Assembly: GCA_963843465.1 (NCBI GenBank)
Contig: CAWJKP010000003.1
Coordinates: 806,001 to 870,000 of the forward strand
Reading direction: 5' to 3'
DNA: 64,000 nucleotides
DNA from: CAWJKP01 sp963843465
GTDB taxonomy: Bacteria; Planctomycetota; Planctomycetia; Pirellulales; Thermoguttaceae
Shown: piece after piece, positions 44,914 to 52,427 of the stretch
Position numbering within the stretch: the first letter of the stretch is position 1
How the letters are laid out: the number at the start of each line of letters is the position of its first letter
Made by a program: the position numbers and the translations under genes
Notes under the pieces: model-generated
Databases searched by the model: none
What the model was told of the DNA's origin: nothing
What the model saw: only the letters and a program-made list of their open reading frames with translations

Positions 44914-45940
44914 ATGAGAACGTGGAAACAACAGGGGTTAGTTTGGGGGGCCGCCTGGATGGTGGCCGCGATCCTGCTGGCCAGCCGGGCGGCGGTGGGA
45001 GAGCCCTGGGTGGTCTACCCGGGCGGCGAGGGGCCCGGCAAGGGAAAACAGATCGTGCTGGTCTCCGGCGACGAAGAGTATCGCTCCGAAGAAGCCCTCA
45101 GCCAGCTTGGCAAGATCCTGGCCAAACACCACGGCTTCCGCTCGACGGTGCTGTTTGCCGTCGATCCCAAGGACGGCACGGTCAACCCGCTGGTCCTCGA
45201 CAACATCCCCGGCCTGGAGAACCTGAAGACGGCCGACCTGATGATTATCGCCACCCGCTGGCGGAATCTGCCGGACGAGCAGATGCGGCACGTGGTCGAG
45301 TACGTCGAGTCCGGCCGGCCGATCCTCGGCTTGCGGACGGCCACCCATGCCTTCCGCTTCCCTGCCGGCAAGACCTACTCCCGCTACAGTTACGATAGCC
45401 GCGCGTGGGACGGCGGCTTCGGCCGGCAGATCCTGGGCGAGACCTGGATCAATCACCACGGGCAGCCACGGCGTCCAGAGCACGCGGGGCCTGATCGCCA
45501 AGGGCCAAGAGACCAACCCGATCGTCCGCGGCTGCGAGGATATTTGGGGGCCGACCGACGTTTACCAGGTCCGGCTGCCCTTGCCGGGCGATAGCCGGCC
45601 GCTGGTCATGGGCCAGGTGCTGGAAGGGATGAAGCCCACGGACAAGCCGGATGCCGGGCCGAAGAACGAGCCGATGATGCCCATCGCCTGGACCAAGACC
45701 TACCGCAGCCCCAGCGGCAACGTGGGCCGGGTCTTTACGACCACCATGGGAGCCGCCCGCGACCTGGAGAGCGAGGGCCTGCGGCGGCTGTTGGTCAACG
45801 CCAGCTTCTGGTGTCTGGGCATGGAGGACAAGATCCCCGCTCGGGCGGAGGTTGGGCTGGTGGGTGAGTATAAGCCCCTGGGAATGGGCTACGGCAAGTT
45901 CAAGCCGGGGATGAAGCCCGCGGACTATGGCCTGCGATAG
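44914..45940 (+). CDS. ThuA-like (glutamine amidotransferase-fold) secreted protein, one frameshift
   Basis: ATG 44914 follows AGAGGAG. Signal peptide ending ASRAAVGEP. KQIVLVSGDEEYRSEEALSQL, then MIIATRWRNLPDEQMRHVVEYVESGRPILGLRTATHAF are ThuA/class I glutamine-amidotransferase-like elements; the nucleophile Cys position is Thr, as in ThuA proteins. The first frame continues to 45594, the second from about 45460 to 45940 (NPIVRGCEDIWGPTDVYQVRLP, PIAWTKTYRSPSGNVGRVFTTTMG). Removing one G of GGG near 45460 joins them as WINHHGSHGVQS. About 340 residues. ThuA-like proteins occur with sugar-oxidising systems; role inferred. Confidence 0.8.
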
Positions 45941-45960
45941 ACAGCCGCCTCCCGGCCCCT

Positions 45961-46047
45961 TTGGAGTGCGGCGACTTGTCGCCGCTTTCGATTCGCACGG
46001 CCACTGCGCTTTGGGCAGGAAAGCGGCGACAAGTCGCCGCACTCCAA
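45961..46047. repeat. TTGGAGTGCGGCGACTTGTCGCC hairpin
   Basis: 87 bp, inverted ends TTGGAGTGCGGCGACTTGTC and GACAAGTCGCCGCACTCCAA. Between the ThuA-like gene and nfeD. Confidence 0.9.
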
Positions 46048-46090
46048 GGGACTCATCACGCTACGATAGACAATTGTCTCCTCTTCGGGA

Positions 46091-46678
46091 ATGATAAGGG
46101 GTATGGAACCCTGGATTTGGGCCGTACTATTGTTGGCGCTTGGCCTGGGCTTGGCGGCGTTGGAGGTCTTAGTGCCCTCCGGCGGGCTGCTGGGTTTCCT
46201 CGCCGTCGCGGCAATCCTGGGCGCGATCGTGGTGGGGTTCATGCAAAGCTGGGCCGCGGGACTGGCGCTTTCCGCGGCGGCTCTGGTGGCCGTTCCGCTG
46301 ATCGTGGTCTTTGCGCTGCGCTGGTGGCCCCATACGCCGATCGGCAGGCGTGTACTGCTGGGCGTTCCCAGGGAGCAGGACGTTCTGCCCGACTCCCCCA
46401 AGGTTCGTGACTTGAAAGGGCTCGTCGGCCGTGTCGGCCGGGCCAAGAGTCAGATGCTGCTGAGCGGGGCCGTAGTGATCGACGGTCGGACCTACGACGC
46501 GATGAGCGAGTCCCAGCCGATCGAGGTGGGCCAGATGGTCCGCGTGGTCCAGGTGCGGGGGACGGAGATCGTCGTCCGGCCGGCGGATAAATCACCGCCG
46601 CCCCGGCCTGCCGACGATCCCCTCTCGCAACCGATCGATACGGTGGCTCCCGACCCTTTTCAGGAACCCCCTGCTTGA
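46091..46678 (+). CDS. nfeD: NfeD-family membrane protein
   Basis: 195 residues (start 46091 or 46103). Membrane helices PWIWAVLLLALGLGLAALEVLVPSGG, LLGFLAVAAILGAIVVGF and LSAAALVAVPLIVVFAL, then a C-terminal OB-fold: LKGLVGRVGRAKSQMLLSGAVVIDGRTYDAMSE, typical of NfeD. Lacks the ClpP-like protease domain of long NfeD proteins. NfeD partners flotillin/FloA in membrane microdomains, and floA lies downstream at 47059, as usual. The gap contains a small membrane ORF and a hairpin repeat. Confidence 0.85.
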   Translation: MIRGMEPWIWAVLLLALGLGLAALEVLVPSGGLLGFLAVAAILGAIVVGFMQSWAAGLALSAAALVAVPLIVVFALRWWPHTPIGRRVLLGVPREQDVLPDSPKVRDLKGLVGRVGRAKSQMLLSGAVVIDGRTYDAMSESQPIEVGQMVRVVQVRGTEIVVRPADKSPPPRPADDPLSQPIDTVAPDPFQEPPA

Positions 46679-46781
46679 CAAGTCCCCCTCGGTATGGGTA
46701 AATAAAGGTGACGGGGCGGTGGCATTTTTGGATGTGGGCGATCGTTTACCTGCCGGCTAAGGCCCCGAAAAGGGATTCGAC

Positions 46782-46943
46782 ATGTCTTACTGGTCGTTCC
46801 CTAAGTTACCTGCGGGTCCCATAGGCCTGGGAGGAATGGTCATCCTTGGGTTCTTCGCCGGGGTCGGACTTATTGGACTTTCGATTTTGTGGATCGGCTA
46901 TATTTGCCTTATCCTGCGATGGCTAGTCGTTGGCGATGGATGA
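46782..46943 (+). CDS. Small membrane protein between nfeD and floA
   Basis: 53 residues, ATG 46782 with AGGGA seven bases before it. After SYWSFPKLPAGPIG the rest is almost wholly hydrophobic (GGMVILGFFAGVGLIGL, ILWIGYICLILRWLVV): one or two membrane helices. Slightly lower GC than its neighbours. Position inside the nfeD-floA unit suggests a small partner protein, but no family is recognised; it could be spurious. Confidence 0.45.
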   Translation: MSYWSFPKLPAGPIGLGGMVILGFFAGVGLIGLSILWIGYICLILRWLVVGDG

Positions 46944-46954
46944 CTGAGGTTTCA

Positions 46955-47015
46955 CGTACGTCAGGCTTTCCAGCCTGACCCGTCTGTTCTGTCAGGCTGG
47001 AAAGCCTGACGTACT
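46955..47015. repeat. GTCAGGCTTTCCAGCCTGAC inverted pair
   Basis: ACGTCAGGCTTTCCAGCCTG and its reverse complement ~30 bp apart, just upstream of floA. Same unit as in the DUF1573 coding region. Confidence 0.9.
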
Positions 47016-47058
47016 TTGGTGGGCGATGCCCACCCTACGATTTTCGGGGACCCAAATT

Positions 47059-48108
47059 ATGCCTCTACTCGCCCAGACACCGGCCCAGGTGATCTTGATC
47101 GTCGTCGTTGTTGTCGGCATCATCTTCGGCCTGATCGTCCTGGCGGTCTTCACGCGCTATTTCCGCTTCTGGATCCAGTCCAAGACCACCGGCGCCGGGA
47201 TCGGCATTTTCGACCTCTTGGGCATGACCTTCCGCAAGGTCAGCCCGGCGGTGATCGTCCGCAGCAAGATCATGGCCGTGCAGGCCGGCCTGGACCCGAC
47301 GGAATCGATTACCACGCGGGCCTTGGAGGCCCACTACCTGGCCGGCGGCAATGTGCCCTTGGTGATCCGCTCGATCATCGCCGCCCGCAAGGCCAAGATC
47401 GACCTGAGCTTCAAGCTGGCCACGGCCATCGACCTTGCCGGCCGCAACGTGCTGGAGGCCGTGCAGACCAGCGTCTATCCCAAGGTCATCGACTGCCCAA
47501 CGCGCAACCTCGGCCGGCCGACGTTGGACGGCGTGGCCCGCAACGGCATCCAGCTCAAGGTCAAGGCCCGGGTGACGGTGCGGGCGAATCTCAACCAGCT
47601 CATCGGCGGGGCCACCGAGGAGACGATCGTGGCCCGCGTAGGCGAGGGCATCGTCAGCGCGATCGGCTCGGCCGAAACGCACAGCGAGGTCTTGGCCAGC
47701 CCCGACCGCATCTCCAAGAAGGTGCTGGCCCGCAAGCTCGACTCGCAGACCGCCTTCGAGATCGTTTCCATCGACATCGCCGACATCGACGTGGGCGACA
47801 ACATCGGCGCCCGGCTGCAAGCCGACCAGGCCGAGGCCGACCTGCGGGTGTTCCGCGCCAATGCCGAGAACAAGCGGGCGATGGCCGTGGCCAACGAGCA
47901 GGAAAACATCGCCATGATCGAAGAAAACCGCGCCAAGGTCGTGGAAGCGGAGTCGGAAGTCCCCAAGGCCATCGCCCAGGCCTTCCGCGACCGCAAGCTG
48001 GGCATCATGGACTACTACAAGCTCAAGAACGTCCAGGCCGATACCGAGATGCGCACCTCGATCGCCAAGACCACCGGGGTCCCAGTCCGCGCGGGAGCCC
48101 CCACATGA
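47059..48108 (+). CDS. floA: Flotillin-like protein FloA
   Basis: 349 residues from ATG 47059. N-terminal helix VILIVVVVVGIIFGLIVLAVF, then the SPFH-like domain: FRKVSPAVIVRSKIMAVQAGL, AIDLAGRNVLEAVQTSVYPKVIDCP and VTVRANLNQLIGGATEETIVARVGEGIVSAIGS. The C-terminal coiled part has GARLQADQAEADLRVFRANAENKRAMAVA and Glu/Ala repeats typical of flotillins. Forms membrane microdomains together with NfeD. Its stop overlaps an ATG (ATGA, 48105-48108), the probable ancestral start of the next gene, which is now interrupted by an insertion. Confidence 0.93.
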   Translation: MPLLAQTPAQVILIVVVVVGIIFGLIVLAVFTRYFRFWIQSKTTGAGIGIFDLLGMTFRKVSPAVIVRSKIMAVQAGLDPTESITTRALEAHYLAGGNVPLVIRSIIAARKAKIDLSFKLATAIDLAGRNVLEAVQTSVYPKVIDCPTRNLGRPTLDGVARNGIQLKVKARVTVRANLNQLIGGATEETIVARVGEGIVSAIGSAETHSEVLASPDRISKKVLARKLDSQTAFEIVSIDIADIDVGDNIGARLQADQAEADLRVFRANAENKRAMAVANEQENIAMIEENRAKVVEAESEVPKAIAQAFRDRKLGIMDYYKLKNVQADTEMRTSIAKTTGVPVRAGAPT

Positions 48109-48116
48109 TCCCTCGC

Positions 48117-48194
48117 TGGGAAAAGGGGACAGTCCCCATTTGCCGGAACGGCCCGAAGGGTGCTTCGCACAAATGGGGACTGTCCCCTTTTCCC
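48117..48194. repeat. GGGAAAAGGGGACAGTCCCC hairpin inserted at the start of a gene
   Basis: Inverted ends GGGAAAAGGGGACAGTCCCC and GGGGACTGTCCCCTTTTCCC around a short loop (TTGCCGGAACGGCCCGAAGG). It separates the ATGATCCC overlapping the floA stop from the continuing coding region GCTAGCGTTCTTGC. Confidence 0.85.
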
Positions 48195-48807
48195 GCTAGC
48201 GTTCTTGCTGGCCGACATCGGCGACGTGTTCGGCGTGCTGCTGGTGATCGTGGTGATCGTGGTTACGGTGGTGGGAAGATTGATCTCCTGGGTGCAGGCG
48301 CTTTCCGCCGAGGAGGCGCGAAAGGCCCGCCAGCGGGCGCAAAACGCGCCTCGCCGCGCGCCGTTGGACGACGAGATCGGCGAGTTCCTCCGCAAGGCGG
48401 GGCAGCGGCGCGGCGGGGGAGCGGCGACGGCCCGGCCGCCCCAGCCCGCCTCGCGGCAGCCGCCGAGGGCCCGGCGGGAAGAGCCCGTGGACATCACCCC
48501 GATCGAGGAGTCGCCACAGCGATTCAAGCCGTTGGAGTCGGGACTGGCGACCCAGGCCCAGGCGGACGCCGCTATGGAGGGCCATCTCCGCCAGGTCTTC
48601 GATCACGGACTGGGACAGCTCTCCACCGCCGGCCAGTCGCCGGCCCCGACGGCTAATGCGGCCGCCGTCAGCGGGGAACAATCGCTGGCCGACGCCCTGG
48701 CCCTCGGTCCCAGCGGACTAGTGGGTCTGCTGGCCAGCGGCGTGGTGATGCGCCAGGCGATCGTGCTCAGCGAAATCATCCAGCGTCCGGTGGATCGCTG
48801 GAAGTAG
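48160..48807 (+). CDS. Membrane protein downstream of floA, start disrupted by a repeat
   Basis: 215 residues as listed (GTG 48160). The first ~9 residues come from the hairpin repeat. The natural N-terminus was probably MIPLAFLLADIGDVFGVLLVIVV, starting with the ATG at 48105 that overlaps the floA stop; removal of the 82 bp 48113-48194 restores exactly this frame. A single membrane helix (VLLVIVVIVVTVVGRLI) precedes a charged, low-complexity, partly helical cytoplasmic region (SAEEARKARQRAQNAPRRAP, ARPPQPASRQPPRARREE) and a small C-terminal helix. No family recognised. In an operon with floA. Confidence 0.6.
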   Translation: MLRTNGDCPLFPLAFLLADIGDVFGVLLVIVVIVVTVVGRLISWVQALSAEEARKARQRAQNAPRRAPLDDEIGEFLRKAGQRRGGGAATARPPQPASRQPPRARREEPVDITPIEESPQRFKPLESGLATQAQADAAMEGHLRQVFDHGLGQLSTAGQSPAPTANAAAVSGEQSLADALALGPSGLVGLLASGVVMRQAIVLSEIIQRPVDRWK

Positions 48808-48904
48808 GTCTGGCGGCAAGACGCGAACAGAGAGGAGGCACCGGTACTTCTTCTGCTGCTTGAGCTTGAGCGGCAATCCTTGGCACGTTAGAGGGGCCAA
48901 TATC

Positions 48905-49822
48905 ATGTCCATCCCCATCATCAAGCCGGGCGCAACCCGGCTGGGCTGGATCGGCACGGGAGTGATGGGCGCCAGCATGTGCGGGCACCTGCTGGCCGCC
49001 GGCTTCCCCATGACCGTCTACAATCGCACCCGCGAGAAGGCCGAGCGGCTGCTCAACCGCGGCGCCCAGTGGGCCGAAAGTCCCCGCGCCGTGGCCGAGG
49101 CCGCCGAGGTGATTTTCACGATGGTCGGCTATCCGGCCAACGTCCGCAGCGTGATCCTCGGCGACGACGGCGCGCTGGCCGGCTCGAAGCCGGGCAACGT
49201 GATCGTCGACATGACCACCAGCCGGCCGTCGCTGGCCGTCGAGATCGCCGAGGCCTCGGCCGCCCGAGAGGTCCACAGCGTCGACGCTCCCGTCTCCGGC
49301 GGCGACGTCGGCGCCCGGGAGGCACGGCTCTCGATCATGATCGGCGGCGACAAGGACGTGGTCCAGGCCCTGCAACCCTGCTGGCAAGTGCTGGGCACGA
49401 CAATCGTCCACCAGGGCGGCCACGGGGCCGGACAGCACGCCAAGATGACCAACCAGGTGGTCGTCGCCGGCACCATGATCGGCGTCTGCGAAGGGCTGCT
49501 CTATGCCTACCGAGCCGGACTGGATCTGAACACGGTGATCAAATCGATCGGCTCCGGGGCGGCCACGAGCTGGTCGCTGCTGAACCTCGGCGCCCGGATC
49601 ATCAACAACAATTTCGAGCCGGGGTTCTTCGTCGAGCACTTCATCAAGGACATGGGCATCGCCTTGGAGGAGTCGGAGCGGATGGGCCTGGTGATGCCGG
49701 GGCTGGCCCTGGTCCATCAGCTCTACCTTTCCTTGGCGGCCCACGGCCACAGCCGCAGCGGCACCCAGGCCTTGCAGCTCGCCCTGGCCTCGCTCTCGGC
49801 GTTGGATTGGACGAGCCGTTAA
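48905..49822 (+). CDS. NAD-binding 6-phosphogluconate/3-hydroxyisobutyrate dehydrogenase family protein
   Basis: 305 residues; ATG 48905 is 8 bp after GAGGGG. Rossmann domain RLGWIGTGVMGASMCGHLLAAGF with the GxGxxG, then VIVDMTTSRPSLAVEIAEAS and the substrate signature DAPVSGGDVGAREARLSIM. The catalytic Lys is in GAGQHAKMTNQVVVAG, and the all-alpha C-terminal domain has GARIINNNFEPGFFVEHFIKDMGIAL. Beta-hydroxyacid dehydrogenase of the HIBADH/tartronate-semialdehyde-reductase group; exact substrate not determined. Cytoplasmic, apparently single. Confidence 0.9.
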   Translation: MSIPIIKPGATRLGWIGTGVMGASMCGHLLAAGFPMTVYNRTREKAERLLNRGAQWAESPRAVAEAAEVIFTMVGYPANVRSVILGDDGALAGSKPGNVIVDMTTSRPSLAVEIAEASAAREVHSVDAPVSGGDVGAREARLSIMIGGDKDVVQALQPCWQVLGTTIVHQGGHGAGQHAKMTNQVVVAGTMIGVCEGLLYAYRAGLDLNTVIKSIGSGAATSWSLLNLGARIINNNFEPGFFVEHFIKDMGIALEESERMGLVMPGLALVHQLYLSLAAHGHSRSGTQALQLALASLSALDWTSR

Positions 49823-49920
49823 GTAGTAGGCACACGCCGTGTGCCGTAACCCCTGCAAGCCGGCAGGCACACGCGGCCGTGCCGCAACCGGGCGGACGGC
49901 ACACGGAGTGTGCCTGCTAC
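49823..49920. repeat. GGCACACGCCGTGTGCC palindromes
   Basis: Three related arms (GTAGTAGGCACACGCCGTG, GGCAGGCACACGCGG and an inverted GACGGCACACGGAGTG) directly after the dehydrogenase stop. Confidence 0.85.
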
Positions 49921-50073
49921 TTTCTCGGACGGGCGACTGGATTTGACCGGACGGGATTAGCGAGCTATGTTTTCCCATCCCCGGTAAGAATTGCTTGCGC
50001 CACCCCGCGCGTGGCGGCGCCCCGATAGCCAAGCTATCGGGCCACCCGCCACGCCCTGCCGGACCCGCCTCCC

Positions 50074-50508
50074 ATGTCTCTAGACCTCTTGGAACAACCC
50101 CAGCTTGCGGCTGATCCGCCGGACAAGTCGCCGCTGGTGCTGATCGTCGACGACGATCAGTCGATGGCCGAAGTGCTGGCCTGCCGGCTGCGGCGGCAAG
50201 GGATGGAGACACTCGTCGCCACCACCGGGCGCCAGGGGCTGGATCGCGCCCGGACCGAGCGGCCGTCACTGATCGTACTGGACCTCTGCCTGCCCGACGC
50301 CGACGGTCTGCGGATCTGCCAGCAACTGGCCGACGCCACGGAGACCTGTGCCATTCCCGTGATCGTCGTCACCGGCGTCGACCAGCCGGAAATCGTCCGC
50401 CAGTGCCGCCTGGCCGGCTGCCAGTATTTCCTTCACAAGCCCTACGATCCCAAGGTGCTCTTGGTCCTGATTCGCCAGGCCCTGGCCGACCAGGCCGAGT
50501 ACTCTTAG
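50074..50508 (+). CDS. CheY-like response regulator
   Basis: 144 residues, a single receiver domain with full active site: PLVLIVDDDQS (Asp26-28), LIVLDLCLPDADGL (phospho-acceptor Asp70), IPVIVVTGVD (Thr100) and YFLHKPYDP (Lys122). A ~20-residue N-terminal extension precedes the domain. No output domain, so it must act by protein contact or phosphotransfer. No histidine kinase is adjacent. Confidence 0.9.
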   Translation: MSLDLLEQPQLAADPPDKSPLVLIVDDDQSMAEVLACRLRRQGMETLVATTGRQGLDRARTERPSLIVLDLCLPDADGLRICQQLADATETCAIPVIVVTGVDQPEIVRQCRLAGCQYFLHKPYDPKVLLVLIRQALADQAEYS

Positions 50509-50536
50509 GCGTCGCGTCAAAGTTGAACGACTTCTT

Positions 50537-50672
50537 TGTGGTGCAGGCGTCCCGCCTGCCCTGAAATTGCAGGCGGGACGCCCGCCCTGAAACTGCAGGC
50601 GGGCCGCCCGCACCACAAGCGACGGCAGAATTGGCGGGCCGGCATCGCTGACGCGAGCTTGTCCCACCCTAC
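50537..50672. repeat. GTGCAGGCGTCCCGCCTGC repeats and partial GGGACAAG element
   Basis: GTGGTGCAGGCGTCCCGCCT with inverted copies up to 50620, then a half element GGCGGGCCGGCATCGC...GCTTGTCCCACCCTACT. Between convergent genes. Confidence 0.8.
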
Positions 50673-50676
50673 TCGC

Positions 50677-52134
50677 CTACTTCTTCGCTGGCTGGACGTG
50701 CGGCGGACCCTCGATCTCGACCACGACGACCGTGGCGATCGGATCGGTCGGGCCGCCGGGCAGACGGATCGTGGTTTGCCCGGCCTCCTGGACGGCGACC
50801 ACGCCCGCGCGGTTCTTGTCGGCCAGCAGGTAGGCCCTGGTCACTTTATTCTTCAGGCCCGGCAGCGGCAGATCGTTTTGCCAGGTGAAGACGTGCAGGT
50901 AGAGCTTGCCGGGTTTCTTCGTCGAGCGGCCCCAGGGAAGCGAGCGGAAAGGGCCGGCCGTGGTGCCGTAGATCGACTCGCCGTTGACCGACAGCCAGCG
51001 GCCGACGGCGTCCAGCCGCTCGGTGATCGGTTGCGGGATCTCGCCCTCGGCAGTCGGCCCGACGGCCAACAGGCAGTTGCCGCCCCTGCTGACGACGTCG
51101 ATCAGGCTCCGCAGCAGGACCTCGGTCGATTTCCACTCCAGGTCGTCCTTCCTGAAGCCCCGGGTGTTGTTGATCGTGATGCAGGTTTCCCAATCGCCGC
51201 GCGGGGTGACGACAGGCGTGGCGGCCGGGGCGTTGGGGGCCGCGGGGATGACGGCGGCCGGGACGTCCAGCTCGGGCGTGGCGAAATCCTGGCGAAGACC
51301 GAGGCGGTCGTTGATGAGGATCTGCGGCTGCCAGGAGCGGACCCGCCGGACCAATTCGCCCGCTCGCAACTCCTGGGGCGAGTGTTCCCAGCCGCCGTCG
51401 AACCAGACCAGGCCGATCGGACCATAGCCGGTCAATAGCTCGTGCAGTTGGCCCTCAACGTCGCCGAGGTAGCGGTTGAAGCTGGCCCCAAAGGTGGACC
51501 GGTCGTCCCAAGGGCGCGGGCTTCCCCGGCCGCGCGGCAGGTAGTCGGCATGGTGCCAGTCGAGGATCGAATAGTGCCAGCCGATCTTGATCCCCTGGTC
51601 ACGGCAGGCTTGGGAGAGTTCCTTCAGCAGGTCGCGCTTGCAGGGCGTGTTCATCACCTGGTAGCCGGTGAGCTTGGAGTCGAAGAGGCAGAAGCCGTCG
51701 TGGTGCTTGGCGGTCACGACCAGGTATTTCATGCCGGCGCGCCGGGCCAGATCGGCCCAACGGTGGGCGTCGAACGCGGCGGGGTTGAACTGTTGGACCA
51801 GCAACTCGTACTCGGAGGGAGGGATCTGGGCGGCGAATTGCAGCCACTCGCCGGCCCCGCCGACTCGCTGTCCCTTCCACTGGCCCGCAGGGATGGAAAA
51901 GAGGCCCCAGTGGATGAACATTCCCAAGCGGCCTTCGCGCCACCAGGCCATCCGCTGGTCGCGTTGTCGGGGCGTTTCGCCGTGTTCGTCCGCTCCGTCC
52001 GGCCCGGCGGCCGTGGTCGAGACCGGAGATCCCAGCCCGAGGGCCGCCACCAGGACCATCGCCGCCCCTAGTCCCGGGCGCCGATGGACGCGAAAGACCG
52101 TTGGATGCGCCAGGGGGCGTGACTGCCTAGCCAT
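50677..52134 (-). CDS. GH29 alpha-L-fucosidase
   Basis: 485 residues from ATG 52134, whose start overlaps the stop of the upstream small gene by 8 bp. Signal-like N-terminus (LGAAMVLVAALGLGSPVSTTAAG). GH29 barrel: WWREGRLGMFIHWGLFSIPAGQW, GMKYLVVTAKHHDGFCLFDSK, IKIGWHYSILDWHHADY and GPIGLVWFDGGWEHSPQELR, where the Asp after WF is the catalytic nucleophile. VVSRGGNCLLAVGPTAEGEIP closes the barrel. Removes alpha-L-fucose from glycans outside the cytoplasm; planctomycetes use many such enzymes on algal fucans. Confidence 0.92.
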   Translation of the reverse strand: MARQSRPLAHPTVFRVHRRPGLGAAMVLVAALGLGSPVSTTAAGPDGADEHGETPRQRDQRMAWWREGRLGMFIHWGLFSIPAGQWKGQRVGGAGEWLQFAAQIPPSEYELLVQQFNPAAFDAHRWADLARRAGMKYLVVTAKHHDGFCLFDSKLTGYQVMNTPCKRDLLKELSQACRDQGIKIGWHYSILDWHHADYLPRGRGSPRPWDDRSTFGASFNRYLGDVEGQLHELLTGYGPIGLVWFDGGWEHSPQELRAGELVRRVRSWQPQILINDRLGLRQDFATPELDVPAAVIPAAPNAPAATPVVTPRGDWETCITINNTRGFRKDDLEWKSTEVLLRSLIDVVSRGGNCLLAVGPTAEGEIPQPITERLDAVGRWLSVNGESIYGTTAGPFRSLPWGRSTKKPGKLYLHVFTWQNDLPLPGLKNKVTRAYLLADKNRAGVVAVQEAGQTTIRLPGGPTDPIATVVVVEIEGPPHVQPAKK

Positions 52135-52363
52135 TGAATCGCTTCTCCAAGGCCGCGCGGTCGAGAGTCGGCTCCTGGCGGCGGGCGGCAACGAGCTTCC
52201 AGAACGCATCGCTGGCGCCCAGTTCGGTTTGTTCAGCATCGAGTCCCTCGACGCCGACCACGATCGCGACGGGGTTGCCTTGGCGCATGATCACAACGCG
52301 ATCCGACTGGGCGTCATGCACGCAGGCGTCCAAACTCGTCTCTCGAATGTCAACGGTCTTCAA
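52127..52363 (-). CDS. Phd/YefM-like antitoxin family protein (orphan)
   Basis: 78 residues. MKTVDIRETSLDACVHDAQSDRVVIMRQGNPVAIVVGVEGLD matches the N-terminal fold of Phd/YefM antitoxins (MxxVxI.......l..v......ivitr.GkPvAvlv). C-terminal half is acidic and Ala-rich with the typical E-K-R ending (DRAALEKRFNG). No toxin gene is next to it: the downstream gene is the overlapping fucosidase and upstream is the ketosynthase. May regulate the fucosidase or be a leftover. Family confidence is fair, function unknown. Confidence 0.65.
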   Translation of the reverse strand: MKTVDIRETSLDACVHDAQSDRVVIMRQGNPVAIVVGVEGLDAEQTELGASDAFWKLVAARRQEPTLDRAALEKRFNG

Positions 52364-52427
52364 AGGATCTCCTCCGTTGTTTCGTGCGCCGGCTCGCGGC
52401 GCACGGCGCGTACCGTCACTTGTCCGG

